A DNA stretch of 64,000 nucleotides from Pullichristensenella sp963930055. Lineage in GTDB: Bacteria; Bacillota; Clostridia; Christensenellales; Aristaeellaceae. The position numbers and the translations under genes are program-made. The DNA is taken from NCBI GenBank assembly GCA_963930055.1, contig CAWVKS010000003.1:1-64000 (forward strand), in the 5' to 3' direction. Position 1 is the stretch's first letter; each line of letters starts with the position of its first letter. The notes beneath the pieces are model-generated. The model did no database searches. It was not told the origin of the DNA and saw only the letters and a list, made by a program, of their open reading frames with translations. This document shows positions 17,113-24,951 of the stretch, piece after piece.

Positions 17113-17600
17113 AGGGGCTCCATCCCAAATTCTGTGTAAACTCCAAATGAGGCGTGAACAGAGCGGAATTCATTGTGCGCGGCAGCGGATCTATCCGACT
17201 GCCGCCTTGTGTGCAGTATAACACCGGCGGGGATGGACGCCAAGGGCGGCGGCAAGGTCGCCGTTCATCGGAGCGCCGCGCACAGCGGCGCGCAGACCCT
17301 TGACGTCCGGCCCCGACGTAGTTATTCGGGCATGCGTCCGGCAAAATAGACGGACAGCTGTGCGTGGATCACGCTCCAGTCCTGCTGCCGTCCCGTTCAC
17401 TTTTTCGTGATGTCCATCATCGCCAGATACAGCATTTTCAACAGGCTGTCGTCTGTGGGAAACACCGATTTGGCCTTGGTCACCTTGCGCAGATGGCGAC
17501 TGAAACCCTCTATGGCGTTGGTGGTATAGATCAGCCTGCGTACCTCCTGAGGGTACTTGAAATATGTACTCAGATTGGTCCAGTTCAATGTCCCAAGATT
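17113..17600 (-). pseudogene. IS256-family transposase C-terminal remnant with terminal repeat
   Basis: Leftward reading gives a Mutator/IS256-type transposase end (NWTNLSTYFKYPQEVRRLIY, TTNAIEGFSRHLRKVTKAKS, then ITKK). A TGA then replaces the usual tryptophan codon, and reading on gives TGRQQDWSVIHAQLSVYFAG. The segment GGGGCTCCATCCCAAATTCT at 17113 resembles the outer inverted repeat of this family. Everything upstream of about 17600 is missing. It is a dead fragment left between the Rhs gene and the integrase cassette. Confidence 0.78.
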
Positions 17601-17676
17601 TTTTTGGCGCTATCTCCAGATAGCTGTTGGAGTTTACTGGATATTTGCGATTTTCTTGAAATAAATAAAAAAATTT

Positions 17677-17886
17677 ATGATTACAGATAAAGCGAGCTTA
17701 TATAAGTACTCTTTACCCCCAAGCATATGGCTAAAAGTCAATCCCGTAGCCTATACAAATCTCGATGGCCGCCAGAGGCCTCCATTTTTAATCCGATTCT
17801 TAAGAAATAGCGCAAATGGAACTGACAAGCGGGAGAATATCATGCAAGATTGTCGCACGACCCCAAGAACCATAGCACAGGAGTGA
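17677..17886 (+). pseudogene. Possible remnant of another Rhs tip
   Basis: This AT-rich stretch encodes NPVAYTNLDGRQRPP, which resembles the NPVxYxDPDG motif that opens Rhs tips, but the Rhs core before it is missing and nothing recognisable follows. It may be what is left of a third tip. The evidence is one short motif. Confidence 0.3.
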
Positions 17887-17968
17887 CCCCCATGTCCTAC
17901 ACATCTCTGGCCCAGTCCGCAGTGGACTGGGCCTTATCCAAAGTTGGCTGTGCGTACAGCCAAGCTAA
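17879..17968 (+). repeat. Broken 5' end of the NlpC/P60 gene (direct repeat 1)
   Basis: About 90 bp nearly identical to 20819-20909, including the ribosome binding site and the first codons (MSYTSLAQSAVDWALSKVGC) of the NlpC/P60 gene. The copy stops at ACAGCCAAGCTAA and continues as unrelated sequence. With the intact gene it brackets the integrase, orphan tip and lipoprotein. Confidence 0.88.
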
Positions 17969-17982
17969 CCCTAACCAACCCC

Positions 17983-18017
17983 GGGGATGGCACAGATAAT
18001 CGTGCCATCCCCTTTTT
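17983..18017 (+). terminator. Terminator just before the integrase
   Basis: A perfect 11-bp stem (GGGGATGGCAC with its complement), 8-nt loop, then TTTTT. It insulates the integrase from upstream transcription and probably marks the cassette's left edge. Confidence 0.85.
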
Positions 18018-18034
18018 CACAGAGGTGACCGAAC

Positions 18035-19063
18035 ATGAACCCTACCGGCCAATGGCTCAAAGGCACATTTTGCCCAGACGACGGCTCCGGGCAGGAAACA
18101 GGGCAGTATGTCGGCATACTGCACATCCGCCCCGACCTGAAAGACTGGCTGACCTCCGGCGATCCCATCTACTTTTCTTCCTACGCCTTTCAATGGCTGG
18201 AAATCTTCGCCAAACCGCACCTGGCCTCCACCACCTACGCCTGCTACCGCCAGCAGCTCAAAAAGCACATCCTTCCCGCCTTCCCCATGCGCGACATCCG
18301 CTCCATCGAGACCGCGGACATCCAACTGTTCTTCAATGAGCGCCGCTACCTCCGCCACGAATCCCAGCGCAAGCTCCGCAATATCCTCAACATGATTTTT
18401 GCCGCTGCGGAGGATGACCACCTGATCGACCGCAACCCCACACATTCGCCTCGCCTGAAGCTCACCAACGCGCAAAAGACCGTGCGCGAAACGTTGAGCG
18501 TCGATGCCATGGCAGACATTCAGGATGTGCTGCCAAAGCTGGAAAACGACATGGATAAACGATACCTCGCCTTGCAAATGTCCATGGCGCTGCGCCCCTG
18601 CGAAGTGCTGGGACTGCGCTGGGAGGATGTAGACCTCGCTAACGGTCTGTTGCACATCCGCAGGAACGTCGTTCACCCAACGCGCAACCAGCCCGAAGTC
18701 AAAACGCTTAAAACCGAAGGCAGCGCCCGCGACCTGCCGATCTCCACACTGGCTCTCCCATACCTGCAACAGGGCGGCGAGGGCTTTTTGTTTGGCGGGG
18801 AAGCGCCCATCACTTACGGCATCTTCCGCGGTATCTGGCGGCGCATCGGCAGGCAGATCGACCTGCACGGGGCGACAGGCTACACTTTCCGGCACACAGT
18901 CCTCACGGATCTTTACGATGCAACGAAGGACGTAAAGACGACGCAGTTCTACGCCGGCCACAGCACGCCGGACATGACGATGCGCAGATACGTCCATGGC
19001 CGGCAAAGGAACCTGCAGATCGCCGCCCACGCGCTGGATGATCTCTACACGCGCGACAAATAA
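18035..19063 (+). CDS. Tyrosine recombinase/integrase of the Rhs-tip cassette
   Basis: A 342-residue phage-type integrase. A SAM-like core-binding domain (about residues 50-140, YFSSYAFQWLEIFAKPHLAS) precedes the catalytic domain. The catalytic set reads Arg in ALRPCEVLGLRW (about 188), YTFRHT (about 283-288) for the HxxR box, GHSTPDM (about 308) and the nucleophile Tyr in MRRYVHG (about 318). The first His of HxxR is Tyr here, a known variant. GAGGTGA precedes the ATG. Its stop codon is followed at once by the duplicated Rhs core sequence, so its recombination site may lie there. It is the only complete recombinase in the island. Confidence 0.88.
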   Translation: MNPTGQWLKGTFCPDDGSGQETGQYVGILHIRPDLKDWLTSGDPIYFSSYAFQWLEIFAKPHLASTTYACYRQQLKKHILPAFPMRDIRSIETADIQLFFNERRYLRHESQRKLRNILNMIFAAAEDDHLIDRNPTHSPRLKLTNAQKTVRETLSVDAMADIQDVLPKLENDMDKRYLALQMSMALRPCEVLGLRWEDVDLANGLLHIRRNVVHPTRNQPEVKTLKTEGSARDLPISTLALPYLQQGGEGFLFGGEAPITYGIFRGIWRRIGRQIDLHGATGYTFRHTVLTDLYDATKDVKTTQFYAGHSTPDMTMRRYVHGRQRNLQIAAHALDDLYTRDK

Positions 19064-19065
19064 CG

Positions 19066-20037
19066 CATCTGACCAGGGGTAGCGATAAGCTGCACTTCTT
19101 CTACGATGCGCAGAGCAGGCCGGCGATGGTGGAGTTCAACGGCGCGGTGTACAGCTACGTCCACAACCTGCAGGGCGATATTGTAGGAATCGTTGACAGC
19201 GCTGGAAGCCTCGTGGTAGAATACAAATACGATACATGGGGCAAGCCCACGCTCGTGCGTACCTTGACAACTGCATATGAAGCGCTGGCAGAGCTGAACC
19301 CGTTCAGGTATCGCGGGTATGTGTTTGACGAGGAGACGGGGTTGTACTATCTGAGAAGTAGGTATTATAATCCAGCGACTGATAGATTTGTTAATGCGGA
19401 TTCGATAATTGTCAGACCATTTTTATTAAAAAGAGTAGCCTTATTCCATTATGCTAATAACAATCCCATCGCAGGAATAGATAAAAATGGGCATGAATCG
19501 CAAAACGTATATGATAATAAAAAATCTTTCTGGAAATGGGTCATTGCTCTGGGAAGCATAGTGGCTAGGTATAGTGCAGAATTTCTGTTCCGTTCACTTG
19601 AAGGCGATGGGACTCCTCTTGTCTGCAATTCGAGCAACAGCCCGGACTTGATCCGCAAAATAAGGGATCATAAAGATTTCAAGGCTGCGTTTGATACGGC
19701 TCGAAAGAGTATCGCTGAGACAGGAGAAACTTATATGGGTAGTTTTAATTTTGAACTTGATACGTCTGACCTAGCTACTATTGATTTATTCGGAGCGCTC
19801 CACTCCGTAGAACTAACAGTAATTCCGATAATGAACAGCCAAAACGAGATAGATATGTATGAGATAGCAATCAGCGACAAGTATAACTTTATAATTGAAG
19901 AAGTACCCGAGTCAGGTATTGAGAGAATAGCAATGTTATTGAATAATGAAGCGGCATACGATATGGAAAGAGGATTGCTTATGAATTATAATATAAGCAT
20001 TAGCTTTAAGATTAGAACGACTGAGCTGGAGGAATAA
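19066..20037 (+). CDS. Orphan Rhs C-terminal tip (tip 2) without a start
   Basis: The first 300 bp repeat 15785-16085 of the Rhs gene at roughly 90% identity by eye and encode the same core end (YKYDTWGKPTLVRTLTTAYE, FRYRGYVFDEETGLYYLRSR). Sequence then switches to a different AT-rich tip of about 200 residues (from NPATDRFVNADS onward) that I cannot assign to a toxin family; it has one hydrophobic stretch (WKWVIALGSIVAR). No start codon with a ribosome binding site precedes the core part, so it is probably silent until recombined into a full Rhs gene, unless the ATG at 19126 is used. It is coupled to the next gene (TAA touching ATG). Confidence 0.8.
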   Translation, partial: HLTRGSDKLHFFYDAQSRPAMVEFNGAVYSYVHNLQGDIVGIVDSAGSLVVEYKYDTWGKPTLVRTLTTAYEALAELNPFRYRGYVFDEETGLYYLRSRYYNPATDRFVNADSIIVRPFLLKRVALFHYANNNPIAGIDKNGHESQNVYDNKKSFWKWVIALGSIVARYSAEFLFRSLEGDGTPLVCNSSNSPDLIRKIRDHKDFKAAFDTARKSIAETGETYMGSFNFELDTSDLATIDLFGALHSVELTVIPIMNSQNEIDMYEIAISDKYNFIIEEVPESGIERIAMLLNNEAAYDMERGLLMNYNISISFKIRTTELEE

Positions 20038-20520
20038 ATGAAAAAAGTATTAGTCGGATTCCTTGTACTTATTTTTGTTCTAGGAGTCGGGGGCTGTTCT
20101 TCGTTGGAGGATGCAGAGCGTTTTTCTAGGCTTTATGGCAGAGATACGGTAGACTTTTGGAATGAGGGGCGATATGTGTTAAATTATGTCGTATCCAGAT
20201 GGCTATTACGATTCTACCCAGAAACAAATCCGCCAGAAGGCACAGCAGTACAGATGGAGTCGAGCACTGTTGTGTTAGAAGATGTAGTAGGCTATGCTGA
20301 AATTGAAGATGCGCATTTGATATATTTTATCTGTTCTGAGAAGTATACAAATATTATGCAGTACGCTATTCTCGATCCATATACGGACGACTTGCAAATC
20401 GAGCAGGAAGTGGGGGGTTTTTCGCCAGAGGAACAGAAGATATTTACGGATACAGGTAGGTTCCGTTTCAAGGATGATTATCTTGAGGAAAGTTCGTCTA
20501 ATGGAAACGGCGATCAATAA
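20038..20520 (+). CDS. Lipoprotein, candidate immunity protein for Rhs tip 2
   Basis: A 160-residue lipoprotein with an N-terminal hydrophobic segment and lipobox LGVGGC (Cys about 20), placing it on the outside of the membrane. The rest is soluble and acidic, ending in a Ser/Asn-rich tail. The ATG directly abuts the stop of the tip gene (GGAGGAATAAATG), so the two are translationally coupled, as expected for a toxin-immunity pair. No homologous family is recognised. An immunity role is inferred from position. An extracytoplasmic location would suggest that the toxin acts at the envelope. Confidence 0.6.
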   Translation: MKKVLVGFLVLIFVLGVGGCSSLEDAERFSRLYGRDTVDFWNEGRYVLNYVVSRWLLRFYPETNPPEGTAVQMESSTVVLEDVVGYAEIEDAHLIYFICSEKYTNIMQYAILDPYTDDLQIEQEVGGFSPEEQKIFTDTGRFRFKDDYLEESSSNGNGDQ

Positions 20521-20831
20521 TATTTTTTGAAGTTAGATATGAGCAATCTCATTTTAGGAAGATGCCATGAGGCAGCGTATCATAACGCCATTTATCATTG
20601 ATTGAAGCGGAAACGAAGAGAATATTCATGCCCTGCACAATCCAAGCTCGACCTATTGCAGGCGAGGCTTCAGCCAATGCCAGCTAGGCATTCAGCCAAG
20701 CCAAACGAACGCAGGAGGCCATTTGATAAGGTACAATACGTTGCGCAAAATGAATGGGTATATGTTTGATAAATGCTAGAATACCGCGCACAAACGTCGT
20801 CCGACCGACCCATAGAACAGGAGCGACCTCC
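20521..20831 (+). other. Non-coding junction sequence with an NlpC gene fragment
   Basis: No gene is visible. It contains a 25-bp exact copy (20693-20717) of codons 23-30 of the following NlpC/P60 gene (20898-20922), starting at CAGCCAAGCC, the same point where the 17.9-kb fragment breaks off. This looks like a scar of an insertion at that site. Confidence 0.6.
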
Positions 20832-21737
20832 ATGTCTTACACATCTCTGGCCCAGTCCGCAGTGGACTGGGCCTTATCCAAAGTTGGCTGTGCATACAGC
20901 CAAGCCAAACGAACGCAGGAGAACATCTTCGACTGTTCCTCTCTCGTCGCCCGCGCCTACTCTGCCCAAGGCAAACGCTGGAAGTACGGCGGCAGCGTGC
21001 CTACGAGCAACAAGGAGATCTACGACGATGACTTCGAATTGCTCTGGCCTGCTACCTACGCCCAGATCGGCAAGAGCTTCGGCGGGGCTTCGGTCATCAA
21101 TATGGCCAAACAGCCCGGCGACCTGCAATTCCTCTGCACGGACTCCGGCACCAGCCGCGCCAATAAGATCACCCACGTGACGATGGTGGCCTCGCCCACG
21201 CAGATCGTCCACGCCCGCGGCACGAAGTACGGCGTGTGTACCAACTCCATCTCCCTCTATGCCGGCAAGGTATGCGGCGTTGTCCGCTACAACCCGGCCT
21301 GCGCGCTGCGCCCGGGGATGAAAGGCTACCGCACGCTGCGGCTGCAACAGGCGCTCAACCTGCACGGCGCGGACATCAGCGAGGACGGCGAGTTTGGCGA
21401 AAAGACGCAAAAGGCGCTGAAAGTATTTCAGGCAGACCATGGCTGCGGGGCGACCGGCGAGACAGACCTTGCTACGCTCAACGCCCTTGGCCTTGACGCA
21501 GAGGCGAAGCCGCTTTCCGAATCCGCTGTCGCGGAGCCGTCCAGCCAGAAGCCGATTCTGGTCACGGGCGGCTCTGTTCATATCCGCACCGGCCCCGGCA
21601 AGGAATATGACTCGGTGATGATCGCCCACGCAGGCGACGTCCTGCACGGCATCGACGCGGAAGGCTGGAACCCCATCCTGCTGGACGGCGAAGTGCGCTG
21701 GATCAGCCAGAAGTACAGCCAGGCGCAGAACGCCTGA
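20832..21737 (+). CDS. NlpC/P60 peptidase with peptidoglycan-binding and SH3 domains
   Basis: A 301-residue endolysin-like cell-wall hydrolase. The N-terminal NlpC/P60-type domain has the catalytic Cys in FDCSSLV (Cys35) and His in ITHVTMV (His115). A peptidoglycan-binding domain (about 160-222, LQQALNLHGADISEDGEFGE) and an SH3-like domain (about 245-298, GGSVHIRTGPGKEYDSV) follow. No signal peptide is present, as in phage endolysins. The start at 20832 is supported by the duplicated start region and a GGAG site. It may serve to release or deliver the Rhs protein, or be a prophage leftover. Confidence 0.85.
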   Translation: MSYTSLAQSAVDWALSKVGCAYSQAKRTQENIFDCSSLVARAYSAQGKRWKYGGSVPTSNKEIYDDDFELLWPATYAQIGKSFGGASVINMAKQPGDLQFLCTDSGTSRANKITHVTMVASPTQIVHARGTKYGVCTNSISLYAGKVCGVVRYNPACALRPGMKGYRTLRLQQALNLHGADISEDGEFGEKTQKALKVFQADHGCGATGETDLATLNALGLDAEAKPLSESAVAEPSSQKPILVTGGSVHIRTGPGKEYDSVMIAHAGDVLHGIDAEGWNPILLDGEVRWISQKYSQAQNA

Positions 21738-21753
21738 ATCCCACAACGACCGC

Positions 21754-21788
21754 TCTCCACGTCAGGAAACTGGCGTGGAGGGCTTTTT
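21754..21788 (+). terminator. Terminator of the NlpC/P60 gene
   Basis: The stem CTCCACG/CGTGGAG with a 12-nt loop is followed by GGCTTTTTTG, right behind the stop codon. Confidence 0.85.
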
Positions 21789-21816
21789 TGCTTTTGGGAG
21801 CAGATGAGCCAAGCGC

Positions 21817-22482
21817 TCATTCACCGGCGAGCAACAGGCGGATGATCTCGCACGAAGTCTCCGGGTCCCGTTCCAACAGCGCGCGTGCCAGCTCATTGGC
21901 CGCGATCTGCCAGGCAAAGTGGCGCAGGGGAACGGACAGGAAACGCCGGGCGAATAATGCGTTCAGCCGCATCATTTCTTCTTCCTGCCCAAGAAGAGCG
22001 CATATCTCCTGAAACAGCGCATCGGCCAGAACGGTATCCATGCGGCCGGCCGTGTCGGACCAGATGTCCTGGATCATCGTTTCCATTGCTGCCGCCAGAT
22101 GGTCATCGAGCAGCTCGCAGAAATAGATCAGCGACCGCGTGTTGTCCACCTGGTTTTGCAGAGGATGCGCCTGCGCGTAAGCGCGCACGAAGGAATAGCA
22201 TCCATTTGCCTGCGAATCTTTCTGCCCGCCGCCCTTCGCCACCATCCGGCAGCTTGCGGCCAAGGCGTCCGTCGCCGAATCCTCCCGGTCGAAAAACTCC
22301 TCTTCGAGCGGGATGGAGCAGGCGATGAGCAGTTGGCGGATGTACTCGTCGAGCTTGTACGCCCGTGCGCCAAGCCGCTTGCGGATGGAGCGCGCCAGCG
22401 TGAGAAAAGCGTGGAAAGTGTTGTGCTGCCGGGCATAGTCCGTATCGCCCAATATGCCCTGTTCGGTCGCAAAGATGTTCAT
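21817..22482 (-). CDS. Hypothetical helical protein
   Basis: A 221-residue, mostly helical soluble protein (MNIFATEQGILGDTDYARQH at the start) with no signal peptide and no motif I recognise. GGGGAGG 6 nt before the ATG at 22482 makes it a convincing gene. It is convergent with the NlpC gene. Several Glu/Asp-rich helices and a central C-rich spot (NGCYSF) are visible. Confidence 0.6.
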   Translation of the reverse strand: MNIFATEQGILGDTDYARQHNTFHAFLTLARSIRKRLGARAYKLDEYIRQLLIACSIPLEEEFFDREDSATDALAASCRMVAKGGGQKDSQANGCYSFVRAYAQAHPLQNQVDNTRSLIYFCELLDDHLAAAMETMIQDIWSDTAGRMDTVLADALFQEICALLGQEEEMMRLNALFARRFLSVPLRHFAWQIAANELARALLERDPETSCEIIRLLLAGE

Positions 22483-22656
22483 AGTCTACCTCCCCGAATA
22501 AAGTCAGCGCGACCATGCGGGCAAAAGCCGCACGAGCCGCGCCGCGGTGGTAGTAAACCTCTTGCTTCGAAACATGTCAAGGCATATCGAGGGTCGCAGG
22601 GGATAACTCTTTGCGTCCTCTAAAATTCCCCCCTATCCCTCACTTTTCCCCCTTTT

Positions 22657-22692
22657 GGAGCGAGTGAGGAAAATCTCGCTCCGTTTTTACCC
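22657..22692 (+). terminator. T-ACCCC hairpin, copy c
   Basis: GGAGCGAG pairs with CTCGCTCC around a 10-nt loop, then GTTTTT and ACCCCGTC. No plus-strand gene ends here. Confidence 0.7.
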
Positions 22693-22743
22693 CGTCAGGG
22701 CATTTCGCCAGATTGTATCAATTTCTGGTAAGGCTGCCACCAC

Positions 22744-22789
22744 CCCTGCCAGTTTTTGATACAAAGCCGGCAGGGAGTTTTTTTACCCC
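22744..22789 (+). terminator. T-ACCCC hairpin, copy d
   Basis: The stem CCCTGCC/GGCAGGG with TTTGATACAA in the loop is followed by TTTTTTT and ACCCCATCGG, closely matching the tRNA-operon terminator at 12054-12099. Confidence 0.75.
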
Positions 22790-23059
22790 ATCGGTGAGGA
22801 CGCCGCCGCCCGCTTTTCGCCTGAATTTCTTGCAGGGCATTGGGTTTCCGTTTCCACCCGGAATCGATCCCGCTGCCGGGATAAAGGATTCGCCTACTCG
22901 CAAAGGGCTGCGGCTTGTCGTTTGCCCGGCCGCGGCGTTCCCGCGCCCCTGCGCGTTCGCGGCGTCCGGCGGCCATGGGCGCTTTTCCCGGCGCAACAGG
23001 AGACGCCTGCCCGGCATCCGCCTTGCTGGCCGGCCATGCCGCCGCGTCGGGCGATCACC

Positions 23060-24196
23060 TCATACTTTCGCCACCACGCCGGCGAAGGCGATGGCGCCGC
23101 TTGCATCGTCGGCGATGACGAAGATAAAGGGGCGGTCCACCGTCATTTCCACAAATTCCGGCTCCTCCAGCGGCATGGACGCGCCTGCCAGCATGGGTAT
23201 CGCCGTCACCGCCGCCGCGCGCGTGCCTTGTTCGTCCACATCGACGCGCACATTCTGGAGGACGTCGCCGATGTAGAGGGGCACGTCCGCGCACATGGCG
23301 GAAAAGTCCGCGTCCAGGCTGGTAGAGAGCGTCATGCCCCGCGCCCGCAGGCCGTCCAGCAGCGAGCCGCCGTATGCGAGGGAGAATTTCGGCAGGGTGA
23401 GGTGGACGTCCGGGCCGATCTCCATGCCGTCAAAGTACGCCATGCCCTCCCGCGCGAGCGCTTGCAGGGCCGGTTGCACGCCGCCTTCCTCGGGGAGGAC
23501 GACGTACATGGCCAGCGACGTGCCCTCATAGGGCAGGCGCACGAGCTGCGCGCCGTCGCGCTCGCCATAGGAGAAGTCGTGTTCCCGATACATCAGGTCT
23601 GTTTCCACGTCGCCGCCCGGGGCGTGGAACGCGCCCTCGTATGTGGCGTCTTCGGAGAAGGCATGTGCCCAGCGCGCCTCCATGGAAAGGGCGTTGACGA
23701 GGCAGAGCACCGTGTTCGGCGAAAGCGGGGCGGTGAGTATCTTATCGATGAGGCCGTCGGTGTGTTCCGAGACCCAGGCGTTGATGTTTGCCGGGTCGGC
23801 GTCCAGCGGGAACCACTCGGCGTCCACGCGCGACACGTAGTCCGGCAAAAGCTCCACCTCTGGGTCGACAAAGCCGGCGTTGGCGGCGCGCAGGCCGGGG
23901 ACGGGCGCGCCTTCGTATGCGTGATCGTCGGCATCGCGCGCGTTGCTGAGCAGGGCCTGCGCGTCGATGGCATCCCCGGCGAGCAGCGCGTCCAGTTCCG
24001 CGCGCGTCTCCCCCGCCGCGCCCTCGCGGGCGAGGGAAAGCGCCATTTGCAAACTCAGCGGCGAGACGGCGGCGTTCTTGGTGCCGTCGGTCATGTCCGC
24101 GAGCAAAGAAAGCCCCACCAGGTTCCCGGACGCCTCCGAAAGCGCCGGGGCGGCAAGGAGCAGCAGCGCAAGAAACAGGCAGAACAGGCGGCGCAT
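23060..24196 (-). CDS. Secreted serpin (inhibitory type)
   Basis: A 378-residue serine protease inhibitor with a clear signal peptide (MRRLFCLFLALLLLAAPALS). Serpin core motifs include NAWVSEHTDGLIDKILTAPL and the C-terminal DRPFIFVIAD. The reactive-loop hinge EQGTRAAAVTA (residues 322-332) has the small alanine-rich residues needed for loop insertion, so it should be inhibitory; the loop then reads MLAGASMPLEE, with small or hydrophobic P1 candidates that would suit elastase-like targets. The start at 24196 follows GGGAGGG; the longer frame to 24277 lacks a site. It probably acts outside the cell against host or competitor proteases. It stands alone. Confidence 0.9.
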   Translation of the reverse strand: MRRLFCLFLALLLLAAPALSEASGNLVGLSLLADMTDGTKNAAVSPLSLQMALSLAREGAAGETRAELDALLAGDAIDAQALLSNARDADDHAYEGAPVPGLRAANAGFVDPEVELLPDYVSRVDAEWFPLDADPANINAWVSEHTDGLIDKILTAPLSPNTVLCLVNALSMEARWAHAFSEDATYEGAFHAPGGDVETDLMYREHDFSYGERDGAQLVRLPYEGTSLAMYVVLPEEGGVQPALQALAREGMAYFDGMEIGPDVHLTLPKFSLAYGGSLLDGLRARGMTLSTSLDADFSAMCADVPLYIGDVLQNVRVDVDEQGTRAAAVTAIPMLAGASMPLEEPEFVEMTVDRPFIFVIADDASGAIAFAGVVAKV

Positions 24197-24292
24197 GGTA
24201 TTCCCTCCCGTTTGTAAAGTTTGGATATTCTTTAGACGCGCAGGAGGAAGGTATGGTTGCAAAAGCGCCCGGTACATGGACGGGCGTGAACG

Positions 24293-24562
24293 TCATTGTT
24301 TGCAGATGGAACTTCTGTGCCCGATCTCGAGCATAAGGATGGTCACGGCAGGATCGTCGATCTGCGCGATGAGGCGGCAGTCGCCCACGCGATAGCGCCA
24401 GAGGCCGGGGCGGTTCGCCGTCAGCGCCTTTCCGTGGACGCGCGGGTCTGTACAGCCGACGAGGTTTTTCCCGACCCACGCATAGAGCGTCGCCGCGATG
24501 GGGCGATCCAGCGTTTGCAGGGACTTCAGCGCGGCCTTCGCGTAGCGGACGGCGTATGTCAT
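24293..24562 (-). CDS. RelE/ParE-type toxin
   Basis: An 89-residue toxin of the RelE/ParE superfamily: VRYAKAALKSLQTLDRPIAA at the start, GLWRYRVGDCRLIAQIDD in the middle, and a C-terminal IGHRSSIC in place of the common GHRxxVY. RelE proteins cut mRNA at the ribosome. The ATG overlaps the end of the antitoxin gene by 4 bp, the usual order (antitoxin first). An IS110 transposase gene and its leader lie just upstream of the pair. Confidence 0.88.
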   Translation of the reverse strand: MTYAVRYAKAALKSLQTLDRPIAATLYAWVGKNLVGCTDPRVHGKALTANRPGLWRYRVGDCRLIAQIDDPAVTILMLEIGHRSSICKQ

Positions 24563-24786
24563 TTGAGGCCCAGCATCCTTCCGACGTCGTCGTGGGAATA
24601 GGCGGTGGGGTCGGCTTCGTAGTCCGCCTGCGCGCGCAGGGCAACTTCCAGATCGATCCCGTCCTCGATCTTTTCCATGGCGGCGCGGCGCATGAACTCG
24701 CTCACGGCCATGCCATGCAGCTTTGCGTAATCACGGATGACGCGGGAATCCTTGTCCGACATGCGCAGTGTAACGGTCATGGTCAT
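24559..24786 (-). CDS. Ribbon-helix-helix antitoxin
   Basis: A protein of about 75 residues with an N-terminal ribbon-helix-helix DNA-binding fold (MTVTLRMSDKDSRVIRDYAK, then GMAVSEFMRRAAMEKIED) and a C-terminal toxin-binding tail. AGGAGG sits just before the ATG at 24786; the ATG two codons later (24780) has better spacing and may be the real start. It should neutralise the RelE toxin and repress its own promoter. Confidence 0.85.
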   Translation of the reverse strand: MTMTVTLRMSDKDSRVIRDYAKLHGMAVSEFMRRAAMEKIEDGIDLEVALRAQADYEADPTAYSHDDVGRMLGLK

Positions 24787-24844
24787 CCCTCCTCCTACTA
24801 TAATAAAGTGTGTAACTACGCAAACCTTCGCAAGAGGAGCAAAC

Positions 24845-24889
24845 CGATTTGGAAGGCGAAGGAGCGTAGCGACTGAGCCTTCCAAATCG
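24845..24889. repeat. 13-bp inverted repeat near the IS110 left end
   Basis: CGATTTGGAAGGC and its perfect complement flank a 19-nt loop, followed at once by the palindrome GGCGCGCGCC. It lies between the antitoxin gene and the IS110 leader. It may be a REP-like element that served as the IS110 target or a transcription barrier. Confidence 0.6.
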
Positions 24890-24951
24890 CGCGGCGCGCG
24901 CCGCCTCCTTTGGGTATCGAAATCCGCTTCGGATTTTGATATAATAGTCTC

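Larger units (their letters stand above)
22483..23059. other. Non-coding stretch with two T-ACCCC hairpins
   Basis: No gene is seen. The stretch carries two plus-strand terminator hairpins (22657-22692, 22744-22789) although both flanking genes run leftward, and the right member of the imperfect 36-bp direct repeat (22689-22724). From 22800 to 23059 I see only GC-rich unstructured sequence. Confidence 0.55.
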
